This document shows positions 26,301-39,510 of a stretch of 64,000 nucleotides of DNA, one piece after another. The first letter of the stretch is position 1. Each line of letters starts with the position of its first letter. The stretch is from Symsagittifera roscoffensis (lineage: Eukaryota; Xenacoelomorpha; Acoela; Convolutidae): assembly GCF_963678635.1 (NCBI RefSeq), contig NC_087063.1:44346759-44410758 (forward strand). Direction: 5' to 3'. The notes under the pieces were generated by a model. The model saw only the letters and a list, made by a program, of their open reading frames with translations, was not told the DNA's origin and did not search any database. Made by a program: the position numbers and the translations under genes.

Positions 26301-29300
26301 TTAATTTTTGTCCAACAGATTATTTTCAAGCATAAAACGGAAGTAGAGAAATCTGATGAAAAAAAAAGCAGACGATATCGATACAGCTGAAAATATCCCC
26401 AACAAACTAATTTTTCAAAGATAATTTTATTAATATTTCAAAACTTATTTTGTTTATTGGCTCATAATTGTGGTTTTGCAAAACTGTCTGAACAACTGCA
26501 CAATATTTGCTTGTGGCCTAATTTTCGCGGCCTCAAAAAATAGGATACAAGTTTTTTCGATGTAATAATACATAATACATAAGAGCGAATGTGTACATCA
26601 GTGTGAAAAGATTGCTGTTTCTTTATGAAATTTTTCTTATTTCAAGAAAAACTTAAATTTTTTGGACGCCAAACAATGCAAAATTATTTTGAAAACATCA
26701 GTAATAGTTTAATTGGACTTTTTCTCCTCATAGTGAGCTTCAACTTTTTTAGTACCCGTGGTCAGATAAACGTTTTCAAAAACTATTGAAAATGGTTTTC
26801 AACTGATGGTAAATGACAATTCTTTACAAATCAATTCCGATCAGCCAATGTACTTTCAAACTACCATAACGTTTAATTAGGAACTCATACCTACCAGTTG
26901 ATTAAAGTTTTTGTCAAAATAAAATCCACAAAACTTCCAAATTTTTTTTTCTGATTTTGTTGTGTTGTTTATTCAAACTTTTCTCTAAAAGAAAACCCTG
27001 ATATTCATTTTTTTGATGCGCCTTTTGTGGTTCAAAAACCCAAGAAACTTAAAATCAGATTTTGATAACTTTAAAACTTGTTCAACTTATGTTTCAAGTT
27101 TTTTCTAACTACCAGTGAATGTTTAATTTATGTTTTAAGTTTTTTCTAACTATCATTGAAAGATGGACTTGGTTATTGAATCATTAATGTGTTCCTTGGG
27201 CTTTCCAAAATTATTGACGTTAAAATCAATTTTTACTGAGGAGGCGCAATTAAAAGTTCCAATCTTTAATTTTCAGGAAAGCAATCAATTTTCAGCGCAA
27301 TAGAATTTGGTTTCAGGGATTAAAACTATTTTTCACAGCAAAAAGAAACTATTTTTGGAGTGTAACCTGGCGCGATAGTAAAAGAACTCCGGAAAATGTA
27401 TACATTTGCCCGGCCAATGGAAAAACAAAGCCAATTGATTTTTGAGTTTACCGCTTTTTTTTGCAACTAATGCAACTGGGCATCAGGTTCTTTCAAAACT
27501 TTGTCAATGATTTAAATTAAATTTAAGTTTTCGTCTTCTAAAATCATAAACCTCTTCAACTTTATACAGTATATTCCTAAACCATCCCGACAAAAAACAA
27601 AAGAACAAAAAACAGCAAAAACTGACGAGAACACCAATTTCTTAATTTCTTAAAATCATCCCCCCACACGCCATATAAAGTACAAAAAGATAGAATTCGT
27701 TCCTTGTAACAAATCAATTATGGCAAATAAGCTTCGTTCATAGCGTTAATAGCGTGAATTATACCGCGCGTTAATTGTCCCAAATTGGTCAAAATAGCCA
27801 AAATGGCAATCTTTAAACCCTCATAACTTTACGAAAAAAATCACAGGTGAAATATCTTTTCAAATTTAAGCACAGGACAACAATACCTTTTGAATGATAT
27901 AAAAAATTCCGTCGAAAATGGCTAGTTAAAAAGACGAAATTTGTCTGAAGGAAAAAAACCCACCCCGAGCACAAATATTCCGTTACTTTTGTATCGAAAT
28001 TCGGAACAATAAACCAGAAACGGTCTTAAATTATCTCAAAATTTAGTTTTGAAAAGGGTAAAATAGGGCAAATTAGACGATGTTAATTAGACTAAGTTAG
28101 CTTTTCAAATTAATTTTTGTCCAACAGATTATTTTCAATCATAAAACGGGAGTAGAGAAATCTGATGAAAAAAAAGCAGACGATATCGATACAGCTGAAA
28201 ATATCCCCAACAAACTAATTTTTTAAAGATAATTTTATTAATATTTCAAAACTTATTTTGTCTATTGGCTCATAATTGTGGTTTTGCAAAACTGTCTGAA
28301 CATCTGCACAATATTTGCTTGTGGCCTAATTTTCGCGGCCTCAAAAAATAGGATACAAATTTTTTCGATGTAATAATACATAATACATAAGAGCGAATGT
28401 GTACATCAGTGTCAAAAGATTGCTGTTTCTCTATGAAATTTTTCTTATTTCAAGAAAAACTTAAATTTTTCGGACGCCAAACAATGCAAAATTATTTGAA
28501 AAACCTCAGTAATAGTTTATTTGGACTTTTGCTCCTCATAGTGAGCTTCAACTTTTTTAGTACCCGTGGTCAGATAAACGTTTTCAAAAACTATTGAAAA
28601 TGATTTTCAACTGATGGTAAATGACAATTCTTTACAAATCAATTCCGATCAGCCAATGTACTTTCAAACTACCATAACGTTTAATTAGGAACTCAAACCT
28701 ACCAGTTGATTAAAGTTTTTGTCAAAATAAAATCCACAAAACTTCCAAATTTTTTTTTTCTGATTTTGTTGTGTTGTTTATTCAAACTTTTCTCTAAAAG
28801 AAAACCCTGATATTCATTTTTTTGATGCGCCTTTTGTGGTTCAAAAACCCAAGAAACTTAAAATCAGACTTTTGATAACTTTAAAACTTGTTCAACTTAT
28901 GTTTCAAGTTTTTCTAACTACCAGTGAATGTTTAATTTATGTTTTAAGTTTTTTCTAACTATCATTGAAAGATGGACTTGGTTATTGAATCATTAATGTG
29001 TTCCTTGGGCTTTCCAAAATTATTGACGCTAAAAATAATTTTTACCGAGGAGGCGCAATTAAAAATTCCAATCTTTAATTTTCAGGAAAGCAATCAATTT
29101 TCAGCGCAATAGAATTTGGTTTCAGGGATTGAAACTATTTTTCACAGCAAAAAGAAACTATTTTTGGAGTGTAACCTGGCGCGATAGTAAAAGAACTCCG
29201 GAAAATGTATACATTTGCCCGGCCAATGGAAAAACAAAGCCAAATGATTTTTGAGTTTACCGCTTTTTTTGCAACTAATGCAACTGGGCATCAGGTTCTT

Positions 29301-32300
29301 TCAAAACTTTGTCAATGAATTAAATTAAATTTAAGTTTTCGTCTTCTAAAATCATAAACCTCTTCAACTTTATACAGTATATTCCTAAACCATCCCGACA
29401 AAAAACAAAAGAACAAAAAACAGCAAAAACTGACGAGAACACCAATTTCTTAATTTCTTACCAAAGTTAAAATAATGCAGTTGATTTTTAGAACTTCGGT
29501 ATCAAAAACTCAGCCCAAAAGTTGGTCATTTTCTGCTCTTTTATTTCACCTACAGTTGCGCCAAAAGTTACGAGCTAATTGTTGCGCAAGTTATATCAAA
29601 GTAAATCTCTTTAAAGAAGTAAAATATCCGAAAAAAACCTCATAAAAGTTGCATAAACAGATTAATTTTTTGTCAGCAATCAAAAAATTTCGTCTGACTA
29701 AGCAACAACAAAATAATTTTCATTTCAAATTTCAAAAATTTTAACGCATAATTTTTTGAATATTGAATAAAATTAGAATTTTTTGGTCTACACCATGAGT
29801 TCAACTTTGATAAAAAGTGTCCAACAACTGGCCTGGTATTGTTGGCGGGTTTTAAATTGAACAAAAAGATTTGTTTTCCAGAATTTCTCCAATATTTATA
29901 TATGAGCTATTTTCGGTTGATTTTTTGTTTTCATGACTTTCGGTCATAATATGACTAATTTGTTTTTAGTTGGTCAGTCTTTTTTTTCTAGTTTTCCTAT
30001 TCGAATGCTTTCACATCTGTTTGGTAGGGCGAAAATTTTTTTGTCTTTTTTGATTGTCTCATCATTTTTGTAGAGAACGTTGTCTGCTGAGTTTTTCTTA
30101 AGTGGAAAGATACTTCTCATTCAAATTTGGTTTTTCTTCTTTTCTTTCTTACGAAATCAGTTTACACCGATTGAATGAGTTGAAATTATACACAAGGGCA
30201 GGCAGGGATCTAGGATTTTCTCGATGCGGGGGACGAATTTTCGAAAAAAATTCGAAAATTTTGTCGACTTTGGTATTCGGTCAACCAAACAGATTTTTGG
30301 AGCTCTTCTTAATCTTTATAAAGACTAAATGTTATCAGGCACATTTTTCAAAAACAGGCTAAAATAGAGTTTTTAGGCTTTTTGAAGTTGATAAAAAAAT
30401 TATGTTTTTTTTTGTACGTCCCCCCCCCTAATGTTCCTAATGCAGCCGAAGGCGTCTCTAGAAAAACTTTAAGGTCAGTCAGCTAAAAATTGATGTTTTA
30501 AAATAGTATAAAAGCGAATTTTTAGGGTCGGCGGGGGATCAAATCCCTGGGGGGGGGGGACAGACTCCCTACTCAAAACCGCTACTGCACAAGCAAAAAT
30601 AATAAAAACCTGAAAGACCTTGTCCGAAAACCAATTGTTTTTTTGCTCTTTTTTTCCGAGCAAAGTCAGTTCCCATATTCTGTGATTGGAACAAAAATAT
30701 TGATGATTAGTTGTCTTAATTTTCAGTAAGAGAGCGAGGGTGGATTTTTAGAGGAATAGCCAAATTAATCTTGAGCGAACAAAAACAATTTTTTTTGTCC
30801 ATTTAAAGAGTTTTGAACAAGGAGCTACGCTTTTTCTTTTCGCTTGCCCAAAATATGAGTATCTTGTTGTAATGGGCAAATATGATGGGCAAAATAAAAT
30901 TAAAGGTGAAAGCAGAAAAAGTATGAAAACTGAAAGTTCAGTTTTATAATTCATACAAGCAATTTGAAATCCGATCAAGATTTTCATTTGTTGAGACTGT
31001 TTTTATCCAAAACGGACAAAAATGTGCTTCCTATTTCAATTTGTTGCTTTTTTATTGCTTCATGTTTTGATTGGAACGTTTTGGCTCTGCCTAATGGACA
31101 CAAAATCAAATTTTGAGAAGAAAAAATCAAGAAATTTAATTTTGTGCTCTTTTCCAGTTTCCCATCCCCTTGTAAAATTACAAAAGAAAGTTGTTCAAAA
31201 AAGATCACAGGGCAGTTTGCATCATAGAATTTTTGCAGCAATTTGTTCACCTGTTCACGCTGACACGTTTTAATGCAGTTTATGGCTCGTTTCCAGTTTT
31301 CCACCCGCCTCGTAAAATTACAAAACGAAGCTGTTCAAAAATTGTTCACACGGCAATTTGTATGTTGGAAATATTGTGGAAAACTGTTCACATGTTCACG
31401 CTGATACGTTTTGATGCAATTTATAACATGAAAAATTGTTTTAATTAGACTTTCATATATTGAAGTAGAATTTCAGAAAAAATTAAAGGGGGGAGGAGAT
31501 GGAAAAGAACCTAATTATGACATGAAATATCAATTTGAAGAGACTTTCGCATTATGAATCTCAGATAACAATCAAAGAGGGGACCGGAAAAAGGCGGAAC
31601 TTTGTTCCGACCGAGTTTTACGTCACAAAAACCACAAAACACGTGCGTAAAAATGATTTTGTGGTTTGTCCAGCCAAAAGTATGCAAATCAAAGACCCAA
31701 AGTAGCAATGTTTTTTAACACTTCCAACTGCTCTTTTTTGCTTAAGAGCATATTCTGACATGAAAACTGCAAGAAATTTTTTTAATCAAAAATTCACGCA
31801 CAAGGAAAATGCAACTCTTCCTGTTTTTATGAAAAAAAAATTACAAGAAAAAAAAGTTATACAGCAGTTTTTCCTTTTTTTAATAGTTTTTTCACCCGGT
31901 TGAATAAGATTGCACTTTTCTGCGATAGGGTTTTGTTTTTATGAAACCAATATTTTTCCCGAAGCATTCGTTTTTTTGCTTTCGAGTCAATGATGCAATT
32001 TTCTTTCTTATTGATTCATTTAAGCAAACTGTTGCATCAGCCAATGTGTCTAGGGTAAAAAGGCAACAAAAGTTTATCTTGTCGCAAAAAAGACGAGTCA
32101 CAGCTGGCCTGAGACATGACGAGACATGACTTTGTCAAATTGTTGTCGACTATCAAAATTGGATTGATTTAGATAACGCGAAAGAGCTTGCAAAAATTTA
32201 AACTCACCTGCCGAGCAACTGAAAATTGACAAGGTCATGAGTGAAATTTTTTGTTTCCAAAATCAAAACATTAGCAATTAGTTTTTTTGCTTGCAATCAA

Positions 32301-35300
32301 ATTTTGAGTTTTCTATGTTGGTTCTCTTTAGTTCGAACAACATCATTGCAAATAAGACCAGAATATACCAGAAAAAATTTAAAACAAAGAAGGGACACAT
32401 GATATAATTACTTTCATTACAATTTTGGGTTCTTGATTTGCTTACACTCGAAAAAAATGCATGTGAAATAAATTGTTTTATTATGTTTATTTTTTTCTCA
32501 TTTTTTTCCTCGTTGGTTTTGTTTTTCATGCAATCATAAACAAAAGCATTGCAGCAGCTTAGGAAACACAATGAAGAAATCAGAAAAAAAAGTTGAAACA
32601 ATTGTGAAACCGAATAGATAATATCTTGCCTTTTTTTTGCTTTTCTCTCAGGTTTTTGAGACTGCTGGAGCTGGTTCGCGTTTGATTAAAACAGAAAAAA
32701 TGTTGAATAAAATCGTTAACATTTTATCAAAAAATTTAGTAAAATTTATGAAAGTAAGATTTTAAGTTCCCTTTACCAGCTTTTTTTAAACTTTAATTTT
32801 TTTAACCATTTGTTCCAACTAAAAATCTTCTGCTGAGCAGAAAAAAATTAAATTATAAATTCTAAAATTTCATGATTTTATGAAAGAAAACTGCTGAGAG
32901 TTGCATTTTCCTTGTGCGACATGAACTCAGGATAGATTTCATGTCAGAATACGCTAGTAAGCAAAGAAGAGTTTGTTTTTGCTCTTTCACACGTGTTCTT
33001 TCACGACAAGGCATGAATGAAAAAAGAAATCATTTGCATAGTTTCGCGCATTTTTCAAGAGCCGCAAAAACAAACAGAAAGGGCAAAAACATTTTCTTCA
33101 ACAGTTAGAACATAGTTAAAGATGGCCTCGGGCAAAAGAGCCGCCATCGGGCACTTCGTATCTTTCAACTATGTTCTAACTACTACAAGAAATATTAGGA
33201 ACGTGGACAAAGAAATGTTAGGCAAATCCAGTGATCTATATTTTATAAACGTTTTTCAGTCATTATTAGAGGTGCAAGTAAAATCATCCAAAAAATCTTC
33301 GAAAAAAGTTAGCAAACATTTTTGAGCGATCATTTTCTGGGCAAATTTTGTGGTACTTGCACGCCGATTATCCTTTTTTAGATTTTCTTGTTTATTGTAG
33401 TCATGGACAGACGAGCAGCTAACTTGGAACAAGGATGACTTCGACAACATAGACATGGTCACAGTTCCTGCAGACTGGATTTGGCTGCCAGACATCGCCA
33501 TGTACAACAATGCAGACGGCAGCTACCAGATCACGACCATGACCAAACCCTGGATATACCACAATGGCACTGTGTCTTGGAGGCCCCCTTCTATATATAA
33601 GAGCAGTTGCAGAATAGATGTCACATTCTTTCCTTTCGATCAGCAGATATGCAATATGAAATTAGGTAAGAATGATAACAAAAAAAATATTGAAGCCCTG
33701 GAAAGAAACCAGCAAGAGGAAAACACGCGCTGACGTTTTAACAGCGCCAGAGTCGTTCTTCTGATACCACAATAAAAATGCAAATAGTCAAATATTTGTG
33801 ATCTGCTTGCGAAGACTTTTTGCAGCCAAAACAATTATGTTAATTCATAGAAGTTACAAAAATAAGATTTTTTTGGGGTAAAACCTCATGAAGAATTGAA
33901 TGAGAGGATTTTTGGGCAATTTAAATATTTTCAATTTCACTTTTTGTACAAAATAAGTAACATTTATGAGCAGGAATGCGAGCTGATAAGAAACATATAT
34001 AATCCAAAAACTTCGGTGAAAACCCTCAGAAAGTTCTGGTTTTATCAGGTCCGTGGACACATGATACGAACTTAGTGGACATGACCAGTTTCTCCCACGC
34101 AGACATGAACATGTTGAAGAAGAGTGGGGAGTGGGAGATCATCGGCATCCCCGCCCAGAAACACATCATCTCATACGAGGAGTGCTGCGGGGCAGTGGCC
34201 TATGCTGACGTCACCTATTACGTAATACTGCAGAGGAAGCCACTCTTCTACACCATGACTCTAATTGGCCCCTGTGTGTTGATATCTTTCCTCACAGTCT
34301 TGGTCTTCTATGTACCTTGTGAGGAGGGCGAAAAGGTCATTTAACTTATTTCGAGTTTTTCATGTAACTTTTAACTAAGTCTTTCACAAACTTTTCATGT
34401 TTAAGATGCTATTCTATTCTAACCATGCCTTCCACGGAGTTTTACTGCTTTTTTTTCTATAAAATGCTGGAAATCTTTTTTGAAATATACTGATAGCTTT
34501 CAGTTTTAAATTTAAAATTTTATCATTTTAAAAACTTGAATATTGCGATAAGTGATTTCTATATTTCTTTCAAATATTCAGGTGACGCTGGCCATCTCAG
34601 TGTTGCTAGCCCTGACTCTGTTCCTCCTGCTCATAGCAGACATCATGCCAGCCACCTCCCTCGTCATACCACTCATAGGTAAAAATACTCCGACTTCCTT
34701 AGAAAAACAAACAAGATCAACGCGAACGCTCCAGACAACACTAGCACCCCAAAGAACGTATATCAAAAACACTTTTCTCAAATCAGCCTAACGGAAACTT
34801 AGTCTGAATACAAAAGTATTCACACCAGTTTTTCTCGTCTCTGAGACTTTGTTATGGATTCTGACCTCGACTGAAAGGTATTTAATAAATTCATTTAGCC
34901 ATATAGTAAGTTCACACCCCTTAATCCATTATCTCCTGCGCACTTAGCCTAGAGACAACAAATAGGCCTGGGACTGTAAAGGTCCTGGGTCGAATCTGAC
35001 CAGGACCTAGTTTTTGAAACGAAATATTCTGTTTCAAATAAAACTGTCGGCCGAATATTTGTCTGCTTATGTTTTGTCGGTTTAGTTGCCAATCTAAAAA
35101 CTATTTATTTTTGCTGTGAAAAAATTGTTGTTATAGTTTTTTTAAATAGTTTTAGCATGTTAAAATTCCGACCAATTCCAAATTTAGTTTTTACATTGCT
35201 TGTAATTTTACCTACTCAATTTGTTAAATTTTCTTGTTTTTTTTTCGGATTAAACAGTTTTCGTTTTTGTATCGACTTTTTGGCCTCCTTTTGCGTCGTT

Positions 35301-38300
35301 TGAGGACCGAAGTTTTTTTGTGTGCGTGTGTGAGTTCTGACGGGAAAAAGACTAAACATTTTTTTTTATTAGCTTGATTTTTTTTCGTCTCGTAGGGTTT
35401 CTGCTAAAGAATTTTTGGCTTTGTTAACCCTTGGTAATTATAAATTCAAAGTCAATCAACCATCTGGTGCATATGGCGTAGAAGTAATCCATCCAACTGC
35501 TGGAGACGGCAACGGCTTGTGGTTCGAGTCCGGTCGGGATCTGTTTTTTTTTTGTTAATCAGAGTCTTTGTGCTTTTTCTGACTATCGTCGGTCGGTTTG
35601 TTTTTGGCGGCTTAATTCCGGTAGCCTGACATTTTAAAGGTTCACTTTTCTTCAAAGCTGCTGTAACACCCATGCTTGAGACCCCAATGTCCCGGAGTTC
35701 GATTCCAGTCGAGACCTGCTTTTTTGAAACCTCATTTTTTATCGGCTTAATTCCGCTGAAAAGACTTTTTGAATAATCGGCTCGTTTATATCATTCCAAA
35801 AGCTCCTTGTATAGTTTTCAATGTCCATGTAATTTTTTTGGTATTATGGGTTTTTCGTGCAATTTTAAATAATATAACAACTTTTTGAATTTTTTCATTT
35901 TTTTTGTTTGATTTTAATCATAGTCATTCATTTTTGTATCTTAAGCTCAGCTTCGCCTCTGCGTATCAAATCGGATATCTGGCTTAGCGGATGTTTGACA
36001 AATCGAAAGTTTGCCCTATACACTTTTGCTTAGCGTCCCCTGCTGTTTGTAACGCATATTGTTGCATGCTCTTGTCTTCTGAATGTTGTATTTTTTTAAT
36101 ACAACGTTTTTTCAATATGATGCAAGCAATGGGTAAAATTAGGCCGATTAAAGCTATAAGAAATCTGGTGTAAAATTGGTATCGAACAAAAAATTTTGTT
36201 CCTTCACATACTTACCGTAGAATGACAGCTTAAAACATATCAGAAACGTAGATAAAAATTCTACAGTTGATGAACCAAATCTATTGAAATGTGGCTAGGG
36301 TTTTTCGTCTTAGAAAACAACTTGAATAATTGCGGATTATTGCTAAGTTACAATTCATATAAATATGTGTTTTGTAGGAAAATACCTGCTGTTCACCCTC
36401 ATCATAGTGACCATGTCTCTCATCTTCTCAGTGGTCATCCTGAATGTGCACAACAGGGGTCCAGGCAACACCAAGATGCCCTCCTGGATCCGCTCCGTCT
36501 TCATCGACGCCATGCCTAAATTCCTCCTCATGAAGAGACCAGAGAGTGGAGAGGAGTTCGTGCCCATCTGGGAAAGAGTGGGACCCAATAACGGGCAACC
36601 AGGTAAACTTGCATTATAGTTTTTCAATTTTTGAAGGTTTGTATACTTTTCTACAATTACCAAGCAGTTTTTTTGTCACCTTTTCTATTGATAACTAGTA
36701 TCTTTTTTAATTGGTTTCTAGTTTTAATTAATTTGCATTTCATTTTTTTTTCATTTAAAAAGCTCAAAAAAACGAACATTTATTTGCAACATGAAACTGC
36801 GGAAAAACCAAACAAGTGAAGGTTTTACCAACACTAATTATTTTTCCAACACTAAAAAGAAAAATCTCAATTTACTTCTTCCTATGAGAAAGACTCCGGA
36901 CAACATGATGATGTTTCAGAAGATGGTTTGTTCTTTTCATCCAAATCATGGCGTGATTTCCAATCAATTATATAATTTCAAGTGTTTCCTTTAATTTTCA
37001 AAATTAACTTATTTTAACATCATTTAACTATCATTGTTCAATAAACTAACTGCGGCTTTTTATAATTTTTTGTTTTTGCCCCGATTGATGATTGTTTTTT
37101 TACTATAGTTAGACAAAACTCAATTTAAAAAACCAAATTGCAGATGTTTATAGACAAAATAAATTTCAGTATTGTGGTCAGAACTTGAAATAAATAGATT
37201 ACAAGACGGTTTGAGTGTTCGAACTGCCTTCTACTTGTTTCACGTAGTTTTTGACTTTTAAAAAGTGTAAACTGTTTTTTGAATTTTTATGAGTTGCCTT
37301 TCAATGTTGTTTGTATCCGTTCCCCACCCTGTGGAAAATACTATTTTGGTTGCTAGTATCTTGTTTGATGTCCAAATTGTTCTAATTACTTGACTGTCTT
37401 AAGTCTAAGTTAACAGCGAGAAGATCCTATAGGGCAAAAATTTTCCTTTAAGTTGTAAAAAACTTAGTTTAAGCCTCAAGAAAACTGGTTTTAGAAACAT
37501 ATACTGCAAACAAATAGATTAGAAAATCTTGAGAGCCGAACGTTCAAGTTTGCAGTCATCTTGATATGCATATTAATATTAAAATGGCTCAGGATTGAAT
37601 CAATGACTCGTGAGTCTTAAATTGGCTTCAGTAACAAGAGTTTAATTTAGACAAACATCAAACATTAGACATCTAATCTTTTATGAAAAAAGTGAGGAAT
37701 ATAATAATTATAATAAATTGTTTCCAAACGATTTCTAATTACAAAAGTTATTTATAAAAATCTATAAATACAAATTAGAATCGTTTGGGAGAACACCATT
37801 AAGCCAACAAGGCCCGTTTTCAGGTGTCTCATTAAGCGGAAAACAAAAAAGTACTTAAATTCTTTGATCCAATGCAATGGATCTTCCACCGATAACCATT
37901 TATTAAACGTAAAATATCTTTATTTGCACCTTTAAATCATTCTCTATAATAAAAAATTTAATTTAGTTTTCTCAAGTAGTCTTTTCTACCCATAACTTAG
38001 AAACCAACAGAAACAAGTTCTACTTATTGATCAATAAAAAGTCTCAAAGCATGCCCAGTAAAATCGTATTTCCTAGAATGTAATTATCCAAAACATTATG
38101 GTTAAAACTATTTAATTGAAATCGAGAAGCCCCTTTCAAGAAATTGGCCCAGATGGGAAAAAAATTTATTACAAAGTTGAACATTTTTCTAATTTTAGGT
38201 GTAATCGACCCTCTGTTGAGTTTATTTCTGTTTATAGCTAACTTTTGATTTGTTTTTCGCTTTGAAAAAAAATCACGTTCAATTCTTGTTCAGTAATAGA

Positions 38301-39461
38301 AAATCTCAAGGTTTCAACTTGGCACTTTTTTCGAGTAGTTTTTCCGGTTAATTTCAGAACTTCGTAAGCAAAAAAATTCTCTTACGGTATATTTTATTAT
38401 CATGCATTATTTCAGTGATTGAATCCATCCTGTGTTTATAAAAAATTATTCTGATTAGCCTTCTGATTTTCATTTCCAGTTCTAACAGTTTGGTACTGTC
38501 GGTATTTTCATAAACTAACACTCCATATTGGATGATTGGTTGCACGTACTTTTATACGCAAATATTAATTGCCGTCCAGTTAGAAATTTTCTCAATTGAA
38601 AAAACACTCCACAGAGTTGCAAAATTTTGTTCTTTACCTTATCAATATGCTGATGAAATTTCAATTTTCACTCAAGGAGAATTCCAAGATGTTTAAAACA
38701 TTCTACTTCTTCTATTTGGGCGTCATTTAAAAAATATTTTACTGGTCGTTCTTAAGTTTTCCTACTCCGACAGTATCTCATGGTCTTGGTTTGTTTTGTC
38801 ATTCAGTGTCAATTTGTTCTTGTCTAAACCAATAATTCACTTCAAGCAAAGCTGATCTATGTGCGAAAGCAATATAGTCTTTGTTGTTTGTGGATTTCAG
38901 AACAGTATCATCAGCATACAAAAGTACCCCTGTGTTTTTTGTGGCTATTTGTAGATCGTTTTTGTATAACATGAACAAAAGTGGGCCCATGATAGATCCT
39001 TGAGGTACACCAAAAGATACCAGTTTAAGTTCGGTCTTAAAAGAGTTAGTTTCAATGTACTGATAGCGATTGTCAAGGTAAGATTCCAAGAGATTTAAGA
39101 CAGGCCCTCTGAATCCCATTTGTTCCAATTTTATTAACAGATTAGAGTGATCAACTGTGTCAAAAGCTTTTGTTATGTCTGCTTGGGGTAGTTTTTGCTC
39201 AGGCCAATTTCGGCAAAGAAGGAAGAGAGTGGGGATCGAACAAGATATTCAAGTGCTACCAAGCGTGTGTGCTTTGCACTATCTTAAATGCTCGTTGAGT
39301 AATATAAATTGCTACTGCAAAAAATTGAAGACTTTTTATCATGCTGAAAGATTTAAACTGCGTGAACAGTTTATACCCAACTGAAATTTTTTTTATACGA
39401 CTCAAGTTCTAACCTATTTTTTAAAATTTTATATTGATTGTCCAAAAAAAAATAACAAAGT

Positions 39462-39510
<49 letters not shown>

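Larger units (their letters stand above)
6302..29460 (+). repeat. Tandem array of ~1.85-kb units with higher-order structure
   Basis: The anchor 'cgccatataaagtac' (or its 'agcc' variant) recurs at 6314, 8157, 10635, 12364, 14216, 16068, 17909, 20387, 22114, 23966, 25818 and 27669. Spacings are 1843, 2478, 1729, 1852, 1852, 1841, 2478, 1727, 1852, 1852 and 1851, followed by a last truncated unit. The 2478-bp intervals contain a first-exon module. The 1729/1727-bp intervals share a deletion of about 117 bp at about 11260 and 21010. The array ends sharply at 29460 after 'cttaatttctta'. Short frames inside it (for example at 14052-14264, 23802-24014, 28397-28597) are broken in sister units and are not genes. 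Confidence 0.95.
29461..33400. other. Non-array part of the nAChR first intron
   Basis: This AT-rich intron has no recognised gene. It contains an R2-type repeat (30195-30560), a 139-bp tandem duplication (31146-31425) and a hairpin (33103-33181). A degenerate copy of the R1 terminal motif lies at 33350-33374, just before the exon 2 acceptor. Short frames on both strands overlap one another and show no motif. Confidence 0.6.
34679..36377. other. nAChR intron 4
   Basis: No coding exon is seen. It contains three tRNA-like segments ending in box-B-like motifs (near 34980, 35520 and 35690), listed separately, each within about 20 bp of a phrase ending in 'acctag', 'gatctg' or 'acctgc'. The rest is AT-rich without recognised content. 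Confidence 0.5.

Noticed and set aside
28397-28597. 66-residue plus-strand frame in the last array unit
   Set aside because: It is open only because one base change removes a stop present in all other units.
6302-29460. CRISPR-like periodic array
   Set aside because: Units are ~1.85 kb with no spacer/repeat structure, and the genes around are spliced animal genes.
35463-35545. Functional tRNA gene
   Set aside because: The T-arm is good but acceptor stem, D-arm and anticodon arm do not pair properly.
36791-36994. Alternative nAChR cytoplasmic-loop exon downstream of exon 5
   Set aside because: No acceptor/donor pair keeps the frame and the translation lacks similarity. Exon 5 joins exon 6 cleanly.
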